DNA of 64,000 bases, taken from contig OY987299.1 in the NCBI GenBank assembly GCA_963920635.1, positions 133,111,373 through 133,175,372 on the forward strand, written 5' to 3'. Positions 35,505 through 45,790 of the stretch are shown here, in pieces. Under the pieces are notes generated by a model that searched no databases, had not been told where the DNA came from, and saw only the letters and a list, made by a program, of their open reading frames with translations. Source of the DNA: Pseudeuparius sepicola (Eukaryota; Arthropoda; Insecta; Coleoptera; Anthribidae). The position numbers and the translations under genes are program-made. The first letter of the stretch is position 1, and each line of letters opens with the position of its first letter.

Positions 35505-35564
35505 CCATCAAAGCTTCAGCTACCTTGCATGCTGATAAGAAGACTACTGCCTACCCCGAAATCT

Positions 35565-35831
35565 AGTTTGGAATGCCTAGATATGTGCGATAAAAACCTT
35601 TATCCTAATATTTACACATTGCTACAAATCTTGGCTACCATTCCTGTATCCACTGCTACCCCAGAAAGGTCTTTCTCGAGCCTAAGGAGACTGAAAAACT
35701 ATTTACGAAACACTACAAGTGAAAACAGACTTAATGGTTTGGCTCTAATGAACATTCACTATGGAACAGAAATTCATGCAGATGAAGTAGTGGATATATT
35801 TAAAAGAAAAAGCCGAAGATTTCTTCTTTAA
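35565..35831 (+). pseudogene. hAT transposase C-terminal dimerisation domain fragment (second copy)
   Basis: It encodes the same domain as 20905-21171 (SLECLDMCDKNLYPNIYT, ATIPVSTATPERSFSSLRRL, LNGLALMNIHYG) with about one amino-acid change (NIL to NRL). The stop is at the same place. The few differences at nucleotide level show recent common origin. The open frame from 35529 includes deletion-junction sequence. Confidence 0.9.
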
Positions 35832-36585
35832 TGGTTTTAGATTTAGCGCAGAGGAACGAAATTAATTTATCCATTTCATTTAAAGTTAAGAACTTTATAA
35901 ATATGTCGTAGTTTTTCGGATGAATATATAGATATTAAATTTCATGTAAGTATATTTTTGTTGTTTTATTTACTTCTCAAACTAACCCCCCCCCCCCCAA
36001 ACTAAATCCTGGCTACGCCCGTGCTTCTGCGCATCTACCTCACTTCGACAAAAGCGCGGCCAACTTATAAAAAATAGTCCTGAAATTAGTCTCACTGACA
36101 TACGTTATCAATTTCGCGTCGAGTTAAATCCAAAGATAGAATGTAGGCACCTTGAGACACTTTGGTGTATATGTGGTTGCCTAGATCACTATAAATCGAG
36201 CCAAATTTCGGTTTCAAAAAAAAATTAATCCATGATTTTGTCGAATAAGCGTCACTGTTGACGTCACAGCACCTGCGCGCGGACATACCGTTTTCTGTGT
36301 ATCGTGAGAATCCCTGATAATACAGCAATAATTTTAAATTTCCAATTATGAAGAAGTAGGTACCTACCGTGCCTATGCCACTTTGGTGCATGGCCTCAAA
36401 AGTTAATTTAAATTTAAAAATTAGTTACCAATGGATTATTATCCTCAAATATTTTAGTTTTGGCGGTCATGGAAGTGTCACAAGCCGCACAGCTAAGCAT
36501 AATAACTCGAAAAAGTATTTAAATACCACATACTGACCCCTATCACAGCAATTCTGATTTTAAATTTCCAATTATGAAGAACTAT

Positions 36586-36964
36586 AGTCTATCCAAGTTA
36601 GAGAGGCAGTGGATCAAAACATTGGCCACCACGTGACCTATTCTCTTATTGGTCTGGCCGTCATAAAATGTCAAGTGGTTACGCGGCGAGCAGAATGCAG
36701 GGCCGGCTCTTCCTTCAATCTAGTTTCCTGCATATTTTAGATCGGATCGCGAGCAGTATATTCTGTAAATTTATTTTGCTACTTAATTTAAGGAAATTTA
36801 TAAAGATCCACGAAAGGTAGAAACACAAATTTTAGAACTTCTAAAAGAATTAGTTCAGAATTACAAGTCACTTGGAGTCTCATATTAGTCCGACCCTGGT
36901 AATCTATCGCAAGGCGGTCATGCGACTTTGTTTATATCCACTGCCGCTGTAACTTGGATAGACT
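36586..36964. mobile_element. Small TIR element (379 bp)
   Basis: The left end agtctatccaagttagag and right end, read inverted, agtctatccaagttacag are followed on both sides by ggcagtggat. These form terminal inverted repeats of about 28 bp. The interior is non-coding. Target duplication is not clear. Confidence 0.65.
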
Positions 36965-36996
36965 TGAGGTATGGTATAAATTAAGTAACTTGCAGC

Positions 36997-37136
36997 AGCA
37001 TAAAAACCTTTGAATTTTATACGTGTGATTTCTGCTGATAAGTCTGGTATTTTTACCAATAGCAGAGCGTGGTAATAATGCTATGAAATAGATCGCGACT
37101 GTGTTCACTGTGTTCCAAGTATACTTTACCAGGGTA
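36997..37136 (-). repeat. Dispersed repeat, copy 3 of 4 (inverted)
   Basis: It contains gtgatttctgctgataagtc, gcagagcgtggtaa and ctatgaaatagatcgcg, the inverse of 16230-16320. It forms an inverted pair with the copy at 38125-38512. Confidence 0.75.
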
Positions 37137-37180
37137 GCTCGAGACAAAGAAAATACTGCGTAGTATTTTCTTTGCTCGAG
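37136..37180. repeat. Near-perfect short palindrome
   Basis: gctcgagacaaagaaaatact is followed after four bases by agtattttctttgctcgag. The stem is about 18-19 bp with one bulged base and a tetraloop GCGT. It stands at the edge of the dispersed repeat copy 3. A stem this long with so small a loop is unusual outside an element end. Confidence 0.7.
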
Positions 37181-38046
37181 AACAGGTGTCTCGGCAATAA
37201 AATACGAGTCATACTATATTAAACCGCATCTGGTACTAGTAGTAAAAAGAGATGAACGAGACAGAGAATATAGATATAGGCGACTAGATTTAAGATGCCA
37301 ACGCCCCGACGGGCACTATCGAACTAATATATGGGCCATCGTCACCATGTGGTTGATGCTAGCCTTGGGTCTACACTGCGTTGTTCTTTGTTCTTGTTCA
37401 TTCTTCTTGTCGTCAACAACAAATGGCATGATTCATCTCATAGACTAGTTTAGCATTGAGCCTATAGGGGGCGTATTTCTTATATTCAGTGGCGTATTGT
37501 AGTAATTATTGTAGTAAAAACAAGTGACTGCATTGCATGCTCGCCTAATATAATATCACCAATACTTGCATGCTCGACGGCTGTCCATTTGTGCAGCGAA
37601 ATGCGGTGGATAGGCGTGCCATAATTTCACAGATCTAAGGATATACTTGCATAATCCGTAAAATAACTAAAAGAATAACTAACTAAAATAAATAACTAAA
37701 AAAAATCGGTGTATTAGCCCGTTGAATAGAATCTATGAACACACAGGGAACCCCCTGATTCCAATTTTTCACTGGACAAAATCTTTTGCGTGATTTCTCC
37801 CTTCGACGGACTCAACGCTCAATCACGGCCCAAATGGTTGATCCCGTATCTTGACCGTATCCATATAAGTGTCGAACCTACGTCAAAGTGCCCTGTAAAC
37901 TGAGTATGGTATGGTCTTTCCTTCCATATGCCGTTCTTGTGTCTTTTTGTCGGATTCGTAATACTTATTGTAAATTATCCGCTAGGAAAAGTGGTAGTAT
38001 AATGAGAAATAACAAATTCTACAATAAAGGGTCATCCAACAAGAAC
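37181..38046. other. Intron sequence without a recognised gene
   Basis: No coding frame or repeat was recognised. The block lies between the inverted dispersed-repeat copies 3 and 4. Confidence 0.4.
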
Positions 38047-38061
38047 CAGTGGCGGCTCGTG
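38047..38061 (+). mobile_element. Isolated hAT-like end sequence
   Basis: cagtggcggctcgtg resembles the CAGTGGCG-type ends of hAT elements such as the one at 50700. No matching right end was found nearby. It may be a relic. Confidence 0.3.
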
Positions 38062-38124
38062 GGTTAATGCACAGAGGGGGGCTACGTTTTGAATAGAACA
38101 CAATCTATGGTCAAAAAAAAGGTG

Positions 38125-38512
38125 GGTATAGGGTATAGTATAAATGAACTTACTTGGAACACAGTGATATACGGGGCGCGATTTATTATAGCATTTACCA
38201 GCTTTGCTACTGGTAAAAATACAAGACCTATATAGCAGAAATCACCCGTATAAAATTCAAAGATTTTTATGCGGTCGACGTCGACCTAGTCAAGGAGGCA
38301 GCCAATAAGAAAGCGGGCGTAGCGATTTGATTGGTCGGCGTTTCGGAGATCCGCGTGGAGCAGGTGTCGACGTGGGCCAGTTAGGCCAGTATAACCTGTG
38401 CCGTGCACAGAAATAAGGATTGCGCTTTATTTTACGGATTTTGGTTTTGTGTATAGATTTTTGTGTGGTGTTGTTTTGTGTGTAACAAAATTATTGGTTT
38501 GCTTTGGTTTGA
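38125..38512 (+). repeat. Dispersed repeat, copy 4 of 4 (longest)
   Basis: The block from gaacttacttggaacacag to aaaattattggtttgctttg matches 19692-19992 in inverse over its whole right part. Its left part matches 16200-16392. It is the best available outline of the family, about 390 bp. No terminal inverted repeats or ORF are visible. Confidence 0.8.
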
Positions 38513-38653
38513 ATTATTTCAAAGTTTATTTCATTCATTTTTAGAACATCTAGATAAAATTTGTATAAATAGCTAGTTTACGGATGTGTAGTTTTACTTA
38601 GTAGATAAAATAACGAGTTTTGCAGCCAGAAAGGTATATATTAACTTCTTTTT

Positions 38654-38693
38654 ATAATACCAAGCTTTCGGTCTACTTCGTGACCTTCATCAG
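38654..38693 (-). ncRNA. Hammerhead-like ribozyme core, left copy
   Basis: Read on the minus strand it has ctgatga, a stem-loop ggtc..gacc and gaaagctt, identical to the + strand copy at 40806-40840. Upstream bases differ from the right arm, because this arm keeps the 75-nt segment missing there. Stem I pairing is therefore weak here (only about GGU with GCC). Confidence 0.45.
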
Positions 38694-39074
38694 GGCTAGA
38701 AAATTATTTAAATTATTAGAAAATATTGAGAAAAGGTTTAAATTTTACTCACAATTATGTTGAAGTTTTTTACCAATATTAAAACCAGATAGATTTTAGG
38801 TTTAAAAGGGCCAGAAAAAGGTTTTTACATAATTTCGTGTGAAAATTTATACCGTCAATTTTGTTTGTAATTGTTTTTTGTTAATAAGGTCATTTAGTTT
38901 CAAAAAACAAAAGATAAATTTATAATAAGAAAAAATGTTTTTTAGGTTATCATCAAAAAGTGTCAGAAAACTTGGTGTGATACAAGGTTAGAAATAACCT
39001 TAGTTGATATAAGGTTATGTTACAACATTCTGGAAATCCAAATTTTTATATATAATTATTATAAGATGTAAGAG

Positions 39075-39506
39075 TTACAATGAAATATTAATAGATGTAT
39101 TGTTATTAGAATTATTTAAAGATAAAATAAAACAGTATATGGAACTTAAATCTTTGATGTCTGTTTTTTTATTAATAGACTTGTTATCATTATTAATTTC
39201 AACCATTTCAAGAAATAACCTTTTATTAAGATTTTTTTCCCTATGTAATATTGAAACATTGTCAAATTTAAAATGATGACCTGTTATAAAAGCATGTTCA
39301 CTTAAAGCAGTAGTAGTTTTTTGTAATTTGACATCACTTTTATGTCCTGAAATTCTATTTTTTAAATTTTGTGATGTTTGACCAATATATGAATTATTAC
39401 AGTTGTTACAAGGTATTGAATAAACAACATTAGATTGGTTATTTATAGGTGTCTTATCTTTTAATTTTGTGTATAAACTTCCAATCGATTTAACATCTTT
39501 TAGAGC
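39075..39506 (-). CDS. Penelope-like element C-terminal coding end with GIY-YIG-type endonuclease
   Basis: An open frame without ATG on the minus strand runs 143 codons to a stop at 39075-39077. It contains VVYSIPCNNCNNSYIGQTSQ (the CxxC plus YIG form found in Penelope endonucleases), NRISGHKSD, SEHAFITGHHF and FLEMVEI, with the catalytic Arg and Glu positions. The end, KKTDIKDLSS.., resembles the natural C-terminus of these proteins. It is the better preserved of the two arms: its A-run near 39165 keeps the frame, while the right arm has lost one base. It is not expected to work alone, since the reverse transcriptase is missing from this arm. Confidence 0.85.
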   Translation of the reverse strand, partial: ALKDVKSIGSLYTKLKDKTPINNQSNVVYSIPCNNCNNSYIGQTSQNLKNRISGHKSDVKLQKTTTALSEHAFITGHHFKFDNVSILHREKNLNKRLFLEMVEINNDNKSINKKTDIKDLSSIYCFILSLNNSNNNTSINISL

Positions 39507-39515
39507 TATTTTAAC

Positions 39516-40042
39516 ATTTTTCTAAAAAAATATGTAGATGATATTATATGTTGTATACCTTTCAATAAAATTGAAGAAACTTTAGATATCTTCAATAATT
39601 ATAATCAATATTTACAATTTACAATAGAAATGGAAACAAACAACACTTTTCCTTTTTTGGACACTAAAATTATTAAACTTGCTAATAACACTCTAATTAC
39701 TGATTGGTATATCAAACCGACTAACTCTAATAGATACTTAAATTATCATTCTTATCCTAGCAATAAAATGAAAACGAATCTTGTCTTGGCTTTAAAAAAT
39801 AGAATAATAAAACCAGTTCATCCAACTTTACTGCATAATAATTTAGTCACAATTAAATCTATATTTTTGGATAATTCTTACCCCGAAAAATTCCTTAAAA
39901 ATTACTTTTCAATACACGTCCCCACGAAATTTCAAATAATGTTTATAATAATGATAATAATGATAATATTACTGCAATTCAAGAGGTTGATAATATTCCT
40001 GATCATTTCTTTTATAGGTCATTACCTTATATTAAAGAATAT
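39516..40042 (+). pseudogene. Penelope-like reverse transcriptase fragment (YVDD to thumb)
   Basis: The frame encodes KKYVDDIICC at 39525-39554 (the catalytic box with two Asp). It continues with the palm and thumb segment TIEMETNNTFPFLDTKI, TDWYIKPTNSNRYLNYHSYP and further. Near 39920-39930 the frame shifts: the bases after about 39940 continue sensibly in another frame (..IPDHFFYRSLPYIKEY) before a stop at about 40040. All fingers and upstream parts are missing. FLDTKI..YIKPTN..YLNYHS is characteristic of Penelope rather than LINE enzymes. Confidence 0.88.
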
Positions 40043-40050
40043 TAAAAATA

Positions 40051-40410
40051 GCTCTAAAAAATGTTAAATCGATTGGAAGTTTATACACAAAATTAAAAGA
40101 TAAGACACCTATAAATAACCAATCTAATGTTGTTTATTCAATACCTTGTAACAACTGTAATAATTCATATATTGGTCAAACATCACAAAATTTAAAAAAT
40201 AGAATTTCAGGACATAAAAGTGATGTCAAATTACAAAAAACTACTACTGCTTTAAGTGAACATGCTTTTATAACAGGTCATCATTTTAAATTTGACAATG
40301 TTTCAATATTACATAGGGAAAAAAATCTTAATAAAAGGTTATTTCTTGAAATGGTTGAAATTAATAATGATAACAAGTCTATTAATAAAAAACAGACATC
40401 AAAGATTTAA
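40051..40410 (+). pseudogene. Penelope-like GIY-YIG-type endonuclease end, right arm
   Basis: This is the same coding sequence as 39075-39506 in inverted position, 119 codons open without ATG. One A is missing from the run near 40390, so the frame ends early at KKQTSKI instead of continuing into the natural C-terminus. A broken junction separates it from the reverse transcriptase fragment upstream. Confidence 0.85.
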
Positions 40411-40797
40411 GTTCCATATACTGTTTTATTTTATCTTTAAATAATTCTAATAACAATACATCTATTAATATTTCATTGTAACTCTTACATCTTATAATAA
40501 TTATATATAAAAATTTGGATTTCCAGAATGTTGTAACATAACCTTATATCAACTAAGGTTATTTCTAACCTTGTATCACACCAAGTTTTCTGACACTTTT
40601 TGATGATAACCTAAAAAACATTTTTTCTTATTATAAATTTATCTTTTGTTTTTTGAAACTAAATGACCTTATTAACAAAAAACAATTACAAACAAAATTG
40701 ACGGTATAAATTTTCACACGAAATTATGTAAAAACCTTTTTCTGGCCCTTTTAAACCTAAAATCTATCTGGTTTTAATATTGGTAAAAAACTTCAAC

Positions 40798-40847
40798 ATA
40801 ATTCCCTGATGAAGGTCACGAAGTAGACCGAAAGCTTGGTATTATAA
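40798..40847 (+). ncRNA. Hammerhead-like ribozyme motif, right copy
   Basis: The order is stem I strand ataattcc (40798-40805), core ctgatga (40806-40812), stem II ggtc..gacc (40814-40817 with 40826-40829, plus AC with GT inside and a GAA loop) and gaaa (40830-40833). The self-complementary agct follows (40833-40836), then stem I partner ggtattat (40838-40845). ataattcc and ggtattat pair at seven of eight positions. Penelope-like elements are known to carry hammerhead ribozymes with a very short stem III that act as dimers; agct could pair between two copies. One extra A lies between the core and stem II (40813), which may weaken activity. Confidence 0.55.
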
Positions 40848-40916
40848 AAAGAAGTTAATATATACCTTTCTGGCTGCAAAACTCGTTATTTTACCTACTA
40901 AGTAAAATTTGTATAA

Positions 40917-43154
40917 TGTTATTAAGGGCCGCGCGCCTCCTAAGACTCGGTTTTATTTTACAAAGCAAACGCCGCCCAATGCTGTTATGCTATTCCAAGC
41001 GACTTCATTTATACCATACATCAAGCAATGTATCTTCGCACATTACATTATGCCCTACGTCAAACTTACTCGAACTTTCTACTCTTATTATTTCCATATT
41101 CGTTGCTGCTGCCAAAACGACGGCGCATTCTAAAACTGACACAGCGTCGCCTATTGAAGCTTCGAAAATATATCTATCTCGGCATTCTCCCCCCAGCTAG
41201 TCTAAGAAGCTTAAGAGGAGTACTTTCCCGAGTTTCATATTTATGGCTTAACCGGTTTCGGAGATACTCCGGTCGCTCCCCGGAGGAAGTTTCAACTCTG
41301 CCCTCGTCCCCGATCAACCCTCGAGGCCATTAACGAAAACTTGTCGAACACGTGTCCCTACTGTTTCGGAGGAGCGGCGATGACGTTACATTTTGCGGTT
41401 CTGGCTCGAGATGCCTGAGATCATGCCTAGTTTCGTCGCAGTTTGTATCATTTGAAATTATTGCAATTGCAAACTTTATAATATGTAGTCACCAAGTTCA
41501 ATATATCTACCCAAAATCTCAGAAATTCCGGTGGCGTGCGGTGACATAATGGGAATCTTGCACAAAAATTAAATTTGAAAATTATTACTTTCAAACGTAA
41601 ATTATTGCCATCAAATGAACCAAAGTTCACAAAAAACCCATTTTTATTTTTATGTAATAAATATAAGCAATTAAAAAAATGCATAATTCAAATCATTCTT
41701 GAAACGCACCCTCCTTGGTTGTGATGTCAAGTAGCTCATTGGTGGTGGCGTCTCTGGTGGGCGGCGGCACCATGTATAAACTAATATGGGCGGCATATGT
41801 ATCAAAACTATACAGCACCACGCAAGCTTTGTTTAGAAAGATCAACTAGAACGTCCCATCCTTGTCTATCCGTCTTATTATAGTCTACGTCAGTCTTGAT
41901 ATTGTTGATAATGTTTGAAGAGAGTGTGCTGTATTAAATAGTTATTTACATGGCGAGGTGCGTAAGCGCACTTTTTTGACCGAGGAGGTTTGTTTAACGC
42001 CCGTGTTGCCTCGGGTCCCCCGAGGCCAAAAAGAGCTTACGCATCGAGCAATGTATTACATTTTTCCTGCTACTGACATTTTCATATGAGGTAGGTAAGT
42101 ACTTTGAATCTAAATAGACTATGGAGAAGATTGTGAGTAATAATCTTAATAATAACCATTGTCCAATTATTACTAAAAATGAGAATCATTGATAAATATA
42201 TAAGAGCTAGAATGCAGTGATAATTAAAAAAAAACTTCTTGTGCGATTGAACCTGGGACCTCACCATTCAGTTAAAGAAATGCTTGTTAAAATTAAACTT
42301 TTAGGCGGTTCTTATTTTTGACCTACATCAGATCCCTATGGAAATGGGTCGCCGAACTGTTTATTTTAACGTCAAATTTCCATTCTTCATTCTCTAATTC
42401 TGTGTAGCTGTCACTCCTGTCACTGCCTTCTGATCGATCGAGCCGAGGCCAACGATAAAGACAGGCCACGGCGCTAACGCATAATCGCGTAGTCACGTGA
42501 CCAACTTAGTCCTATTTAATGAAAGGCATTTTTGGAGATAAGTAGAAAAAACAAATTTCGTAACAATTTGGCGAGTTTTCTTTCATCTATTACATTATTG
42601 GTTTTGTGCATCCAAGCTTTCTCTAATGGTTTTTTTAAAATTTTCAACCTGCCTCAGCTGTTTTAGGCTGAGAGTTAAACGGCACTGCACTCACAATAGT
42701 TTGGCACATTCTCAAAAATTGTTGGGACATCACCTTCCTTTAGCTTAGGTGATATTCTCTATAGGTGTTTTCCCCCCACAACACATTTGTCCACTTTAAT
42801 TGTTTCACTTTCTTGAAAATGTGTTAGCCACACATACTTAAGGGTTTTTTAGAAATTAAATCTCAGTTGGAATTTGACGAATCCATTTTTGGCGGAAATT
42901 TTCATCCCGAGGCAAAACAAATGTTTGTTATGGCGACACTTTCTTCCTGGCTTTTGTAATATATATAAATATAATATAAACAGACCCAATATTTGGTATT
43001 TAGGTTATTTTTTACGAAATAAAAATGAAAACTAACCTCAGTAGGTACTCGTATACTGTAAATATTGACGAGGTCTCAGTTGATCGGCAGCGTGAAAGAC
43101 CGAATAGAAACCGTATCAGGGCGTGGGTCGACAACGAAAATCCTCGAGTACGTT
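40917..43154. other. Intron sequence without a recognised gene
   Basis: Several overlapping forward frames at 40909-41333 and 41352-41549 show no domain and compete with each other. A hairpin-forming pair lies at about 41955-41980 and 42028-42052 (tgcgtaagcg against gcttacgca). 42440-42510 (gataaagacaggccacggcg, gtcacgtgaccaacttagtc) is a third, partial relative of the start of the repeat at 47250. I see nothing else here. Confidence 0.5.
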
Positions 43155-43645
43155 ACAACACTGATTTATTTCGCACAAGGTGAATGGTGAATGGTGAATA
43201 CAAAATACACAAACCCGAACGTGTTCAACGGGAACGGCTTCCAGCCACCCGGACCGTCTGAACTCGCGGATCTCCCGTAAGCAGTTCACCCCTCTGTGTC
43301 TCAGGCTCCACTGTCCAATACTGTCCATGTCCATAATAGTCCATTCCGGGTTCCCTATTCTGTGGTTCGGGGGAGAATTCCCCTTTACAGCGCTCACGCG
43401 TCGGTGCGAGCGGCACCAATACTCTTGGACGGCACGACTCCCACCCAGAGGCCATAATAACACCTGGGCGGTTCCCCTCCTCCAGGACACACGCACACTA
43501 GACACAAACTTGTTTCTAAAATATAAACTAAGACGTATGAAAACACTTTAAACATTTAAAACTTCTCAAAACCCAAGCTGCCGCTTGCTGCCGCTTTCAG
43601 TTATGTGACAAATGACATGTAACGTCGGACTAAGATGGTCACGTG
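43155..43645 (-). repeat. GC-rich dispersed repeat with polyadenylation-like end (inverted copy)
   Basis: It is an inverted copy of 47285-47718. Shared blocks include ttcaccattcaccttgtgcg, ggagatccgcgagttcagac and catgtcatttgtcacataac, as read on the minus strand. In that orientation it ends in aaataaatcagtgttgt, an AATAAA signal shortly before the end. It could be a solo long terminal repeat or the 3' end of a retroelement; no tRNA primer site or coding part is visible. The two copies enclose the hAT copies at 43671-45790. Confidence 0.75.
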
Positions 43646-43670
43646 GAAAAGGTCGTAGGTTAATAATAAC

Positions 43671-44692
43671 CAGGGACTCTTTAAAATAAGGGGACCCAGC
43701 ATGTCACAGTCTATCGCATAGGAAAAGTGAAGCCTTGTTTTCTGTATATCTCCAAGGAGACCACATAAGTGGGCTGGTACAAGGTTATGTTTATGTCAGT
43801 GTCCAACTGCCATCAGGTTTTATGTGACATGCCAGTGCCATAGATTCCAAAGGAGGCAAAATATTTCCCATCATAGTTCACAATTTTTAAGTTAACTTCC
43901 AGATAATCAAATCCCAGATACTCAGATGTGTCAATTAAAGGTAATGCGGCCGCCTGTAGTAGTCCCAATAATTGCAACCAGATTTTGCATGTCTCACCTT
44001 TAGTAATCCTACAATTCCCATTACGGGGGCATTACGTATAAGTAGTTCAAAACAAAAATGGTATTTCCTAAATTTTAAATTATTAAGCAGGTAGCTTCAG
44101 TCAGGTCTTTTTTTAAACAGTTTTTATCTACAACTATAAGTTTATTTTAAGTTTGTGAGGTACCTTGGAAGAGAAATAAAATTACAAAAATGAGCAGAGA
44201 GAAAAACTACATGATTAGAACTAAGTACAAGACCTAATCTTATTAGTCCATCCCGAAATCCGTGAAAGTTCTTTGGGTAGATACATTCAACAAGGGAAGA
44301 AAGTTCAAGTACACATATTATTACAAATGGATTCAGGAACCTGGTAACAAGGTGCAATAGCGACAAATTCTCAAATAAGCAAAATCGTCATTGACTTACC
44401 ATACTTATATTACTTAAATTCCTGGAAATAATTGCAGGAAACCAAATTCAAATATAAAAAAAAAATGATTCATTTGGCACTTGCCATATTCTGTGTTTGT
44501 TGACAGAACATTGTCAAGCCTAATTTTTAGAAATCATTATTAATTTTTACCAGCAATTAAGGTACCTGTTATATTCACAGATTCTCCAATAAAATGGCAT
44601 ACTTGGCATCACTGAGACCATTAGAATGGGGAAAGAAACGGCCTCACTTTGGAAAGTATAATGCTGGGTCCCCTTACTTTAAAGGGTCCCTG
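43671..44692 (-). mobile_element. hAT-type non-autonomous element A (1,022 bp), intact ends and target duplication
   Basis: The ends cagggactctttaaaataag and ctttaaagggtccctg are inverted repeats extending into ggggacccagcat. The flanking 8-mer ataataac occurs at 43663-43670 and 44693-44700, a perfect hAT-type duplication. It is inverted relative to copies at 44813 and 54370. A conserved open frame of about 60-75 codons (CIYPKNFH..) appears in the three copies, but no transposase domain is recognisable, so I treat the element as non-coding. Confidence 0.9.
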
Positions 44693-44812
44693 ATAATAAC
44701 ACACATTGGAAGCAAAGATGGATTTCCACTTTTCAAGATGGCGGTTTATTAGACTTCCAGTCCAATTCTACTAAGGATTACCACGAGAAAATGACGGCCG
44801 ATGTATTTGAAG

Positions 44813-45790
44813 CAGGGACTCTTTAAAGTAAGGGGACCCAGCATTATACTTTCCAAAGTGAGGCCTATTCTTTCCTCATTCTAATAGTATCAGTGATGCT
44901 ATGTATGCCATTTTATTGGAGAATCTATGAATATAACAGGTACTTTGATTGTTAGTAAAAATTAATAATGGTTTCTATGATTTCTAAAAATTAGACTTGA
45001 CAATGTTGTGTCTACAAGTGCAGAAAATTGGCAACAACTGTCAAATAAAACAAATTTATTCTATAGTTGAAATTGATTTCCAGCAATTATTTCCACGAAT
45101 TTAAGTAATAAGTATATGGTAAGTCAGAGCCGATTTTGCTTATTTAAGAATTTTTTGTCGCTATTGCACCTTGTTACCAGGTTCCTCAATCCATTTGTAA
45201 TATGTATACTTGAACTTTCTTCCCTTGTTGAATGTATCTACCCAAAGAACTTTCACAGATTTCGGAATGGACTAATAAAATTAGGTCTAGTAGTTCTAAT
45301 CATGTAGTTTTTCTCGGTGTTCATTATAAAAAATTTGTAATTTTATTTCTCTCCTAAGGTATCTCTAAACTTGTAGTCGTAGATAAAAACTCTTTAAAAA
45401 AAGACTTGACTGAAGCTACCTGCTTAATAATTTAAAATTTACTAAATACGATTTTTGTTTTGAACTACCTACTTATACGTAATGCGTAATACCCACGTAA
45501 TGGGAATTGTAGGATTACTAAAGGTGATATAGGAAAAATCTGGTTGCATTTATTGGAACTACTATAGGCGGCCGCATTAACTTTAATTGTCGCGTCTGAG
45601 TATCTGGAAGTTAGAAAACTTAAAAATTGTGAATTATGATGGGAATTTTTTTGCCTCCTTTAGAATCTATGGCACTGGCATTTCACATAAAACTTGATGG
45701 CACTTGGACAACGACATATTAACATAACCTTGTACCAGCCCCCTTGTGGTCTCCTTGGAGTCGACAGAAAACAAATTTCCTCTCAAAGTT
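44813..45790 (+). mobile_element. hAT-type element B, right end missing
   Basis: It starts with cagggactctttaaagtaag and follows the sequence of element D (54370-55303) up to about 45790 (ggtctccttggag, agaaaacaaatttcctc). There it changes to unrelated sequence, so the right terminal repeat is lost. The 112 bp before it (44701-44812) are identical to 54258-54369 before element D. The two are therefore a duplication that includes flanking DNA. Confidence 0.85.

Larger units (their letters stand above)
34892..36023 (+). mobile_element. hAT transposon derivative (1,132 bp) with perfect target duplication
   Basis: Ends cacgggcgtagcca and tggctacgcccgtg are flanked by cttctgcg at 34884-34891 and 36024-36031. 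This 8-bp duplication is diagnostic for hAT insertion. Inside are a promoter-like region (35143-35245), a short N-terminal coding piece (35397-35504) and the C-terminal dimerisation domain (35565-35831). The catalytic core in between is deleted. It shares its ends and 3' part with the element at 20809-21361. Confidence 0.95.
34780..36585. repeat. Dispersed repeat split by a hAT insertion; same family as 51741-53530
   Basis: 34775-34845 contains aaaaaattataaggcacgtt and tatgtctttaagttta, and 36375-36540 contains actttggtgcatggcctcaa and agccgcacagctaagcataa. Both blocks recur, in the same order, at 51950-52060 and 53350-53515. The hAT element at 34892-36023 lies between them, so it landed in a copy of this family. 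Confidence 0.7.
38555..40916. mobile_element. Penelope-like retroelement arranged as an inverted dimer
   Basis: The left arm (about 38591-39513) is an inverted copy of the right arm (about 40043-40910), nearly identical except for a deletion of about 75 nt in the right arm. Between them lies a fragment with the YVDD box of a reverse transcriptase. The arms carry a GIY-YIG endonuclease-type coding end and a hammerhead-like motif. These are all marks of Penelope-like elements, which are known for partial inverted or tandem copies. The 14-mer taaaatttgtataa stands at 38555-38568 and 40903-40916 and is the probable target duplication of the whole structure. Confidence 0.9.

Noticed and set aside
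40909..41333. Three overlapping forward frames of 74-101 codons
   Set aside because: All three frames are open in the same place, with no domain or splice context; likely chance.
42240..42285. B-box-like ggttcaatcgc on the minus strand
   Set aside because: No A box at a suitable distance and no tRNA fold.
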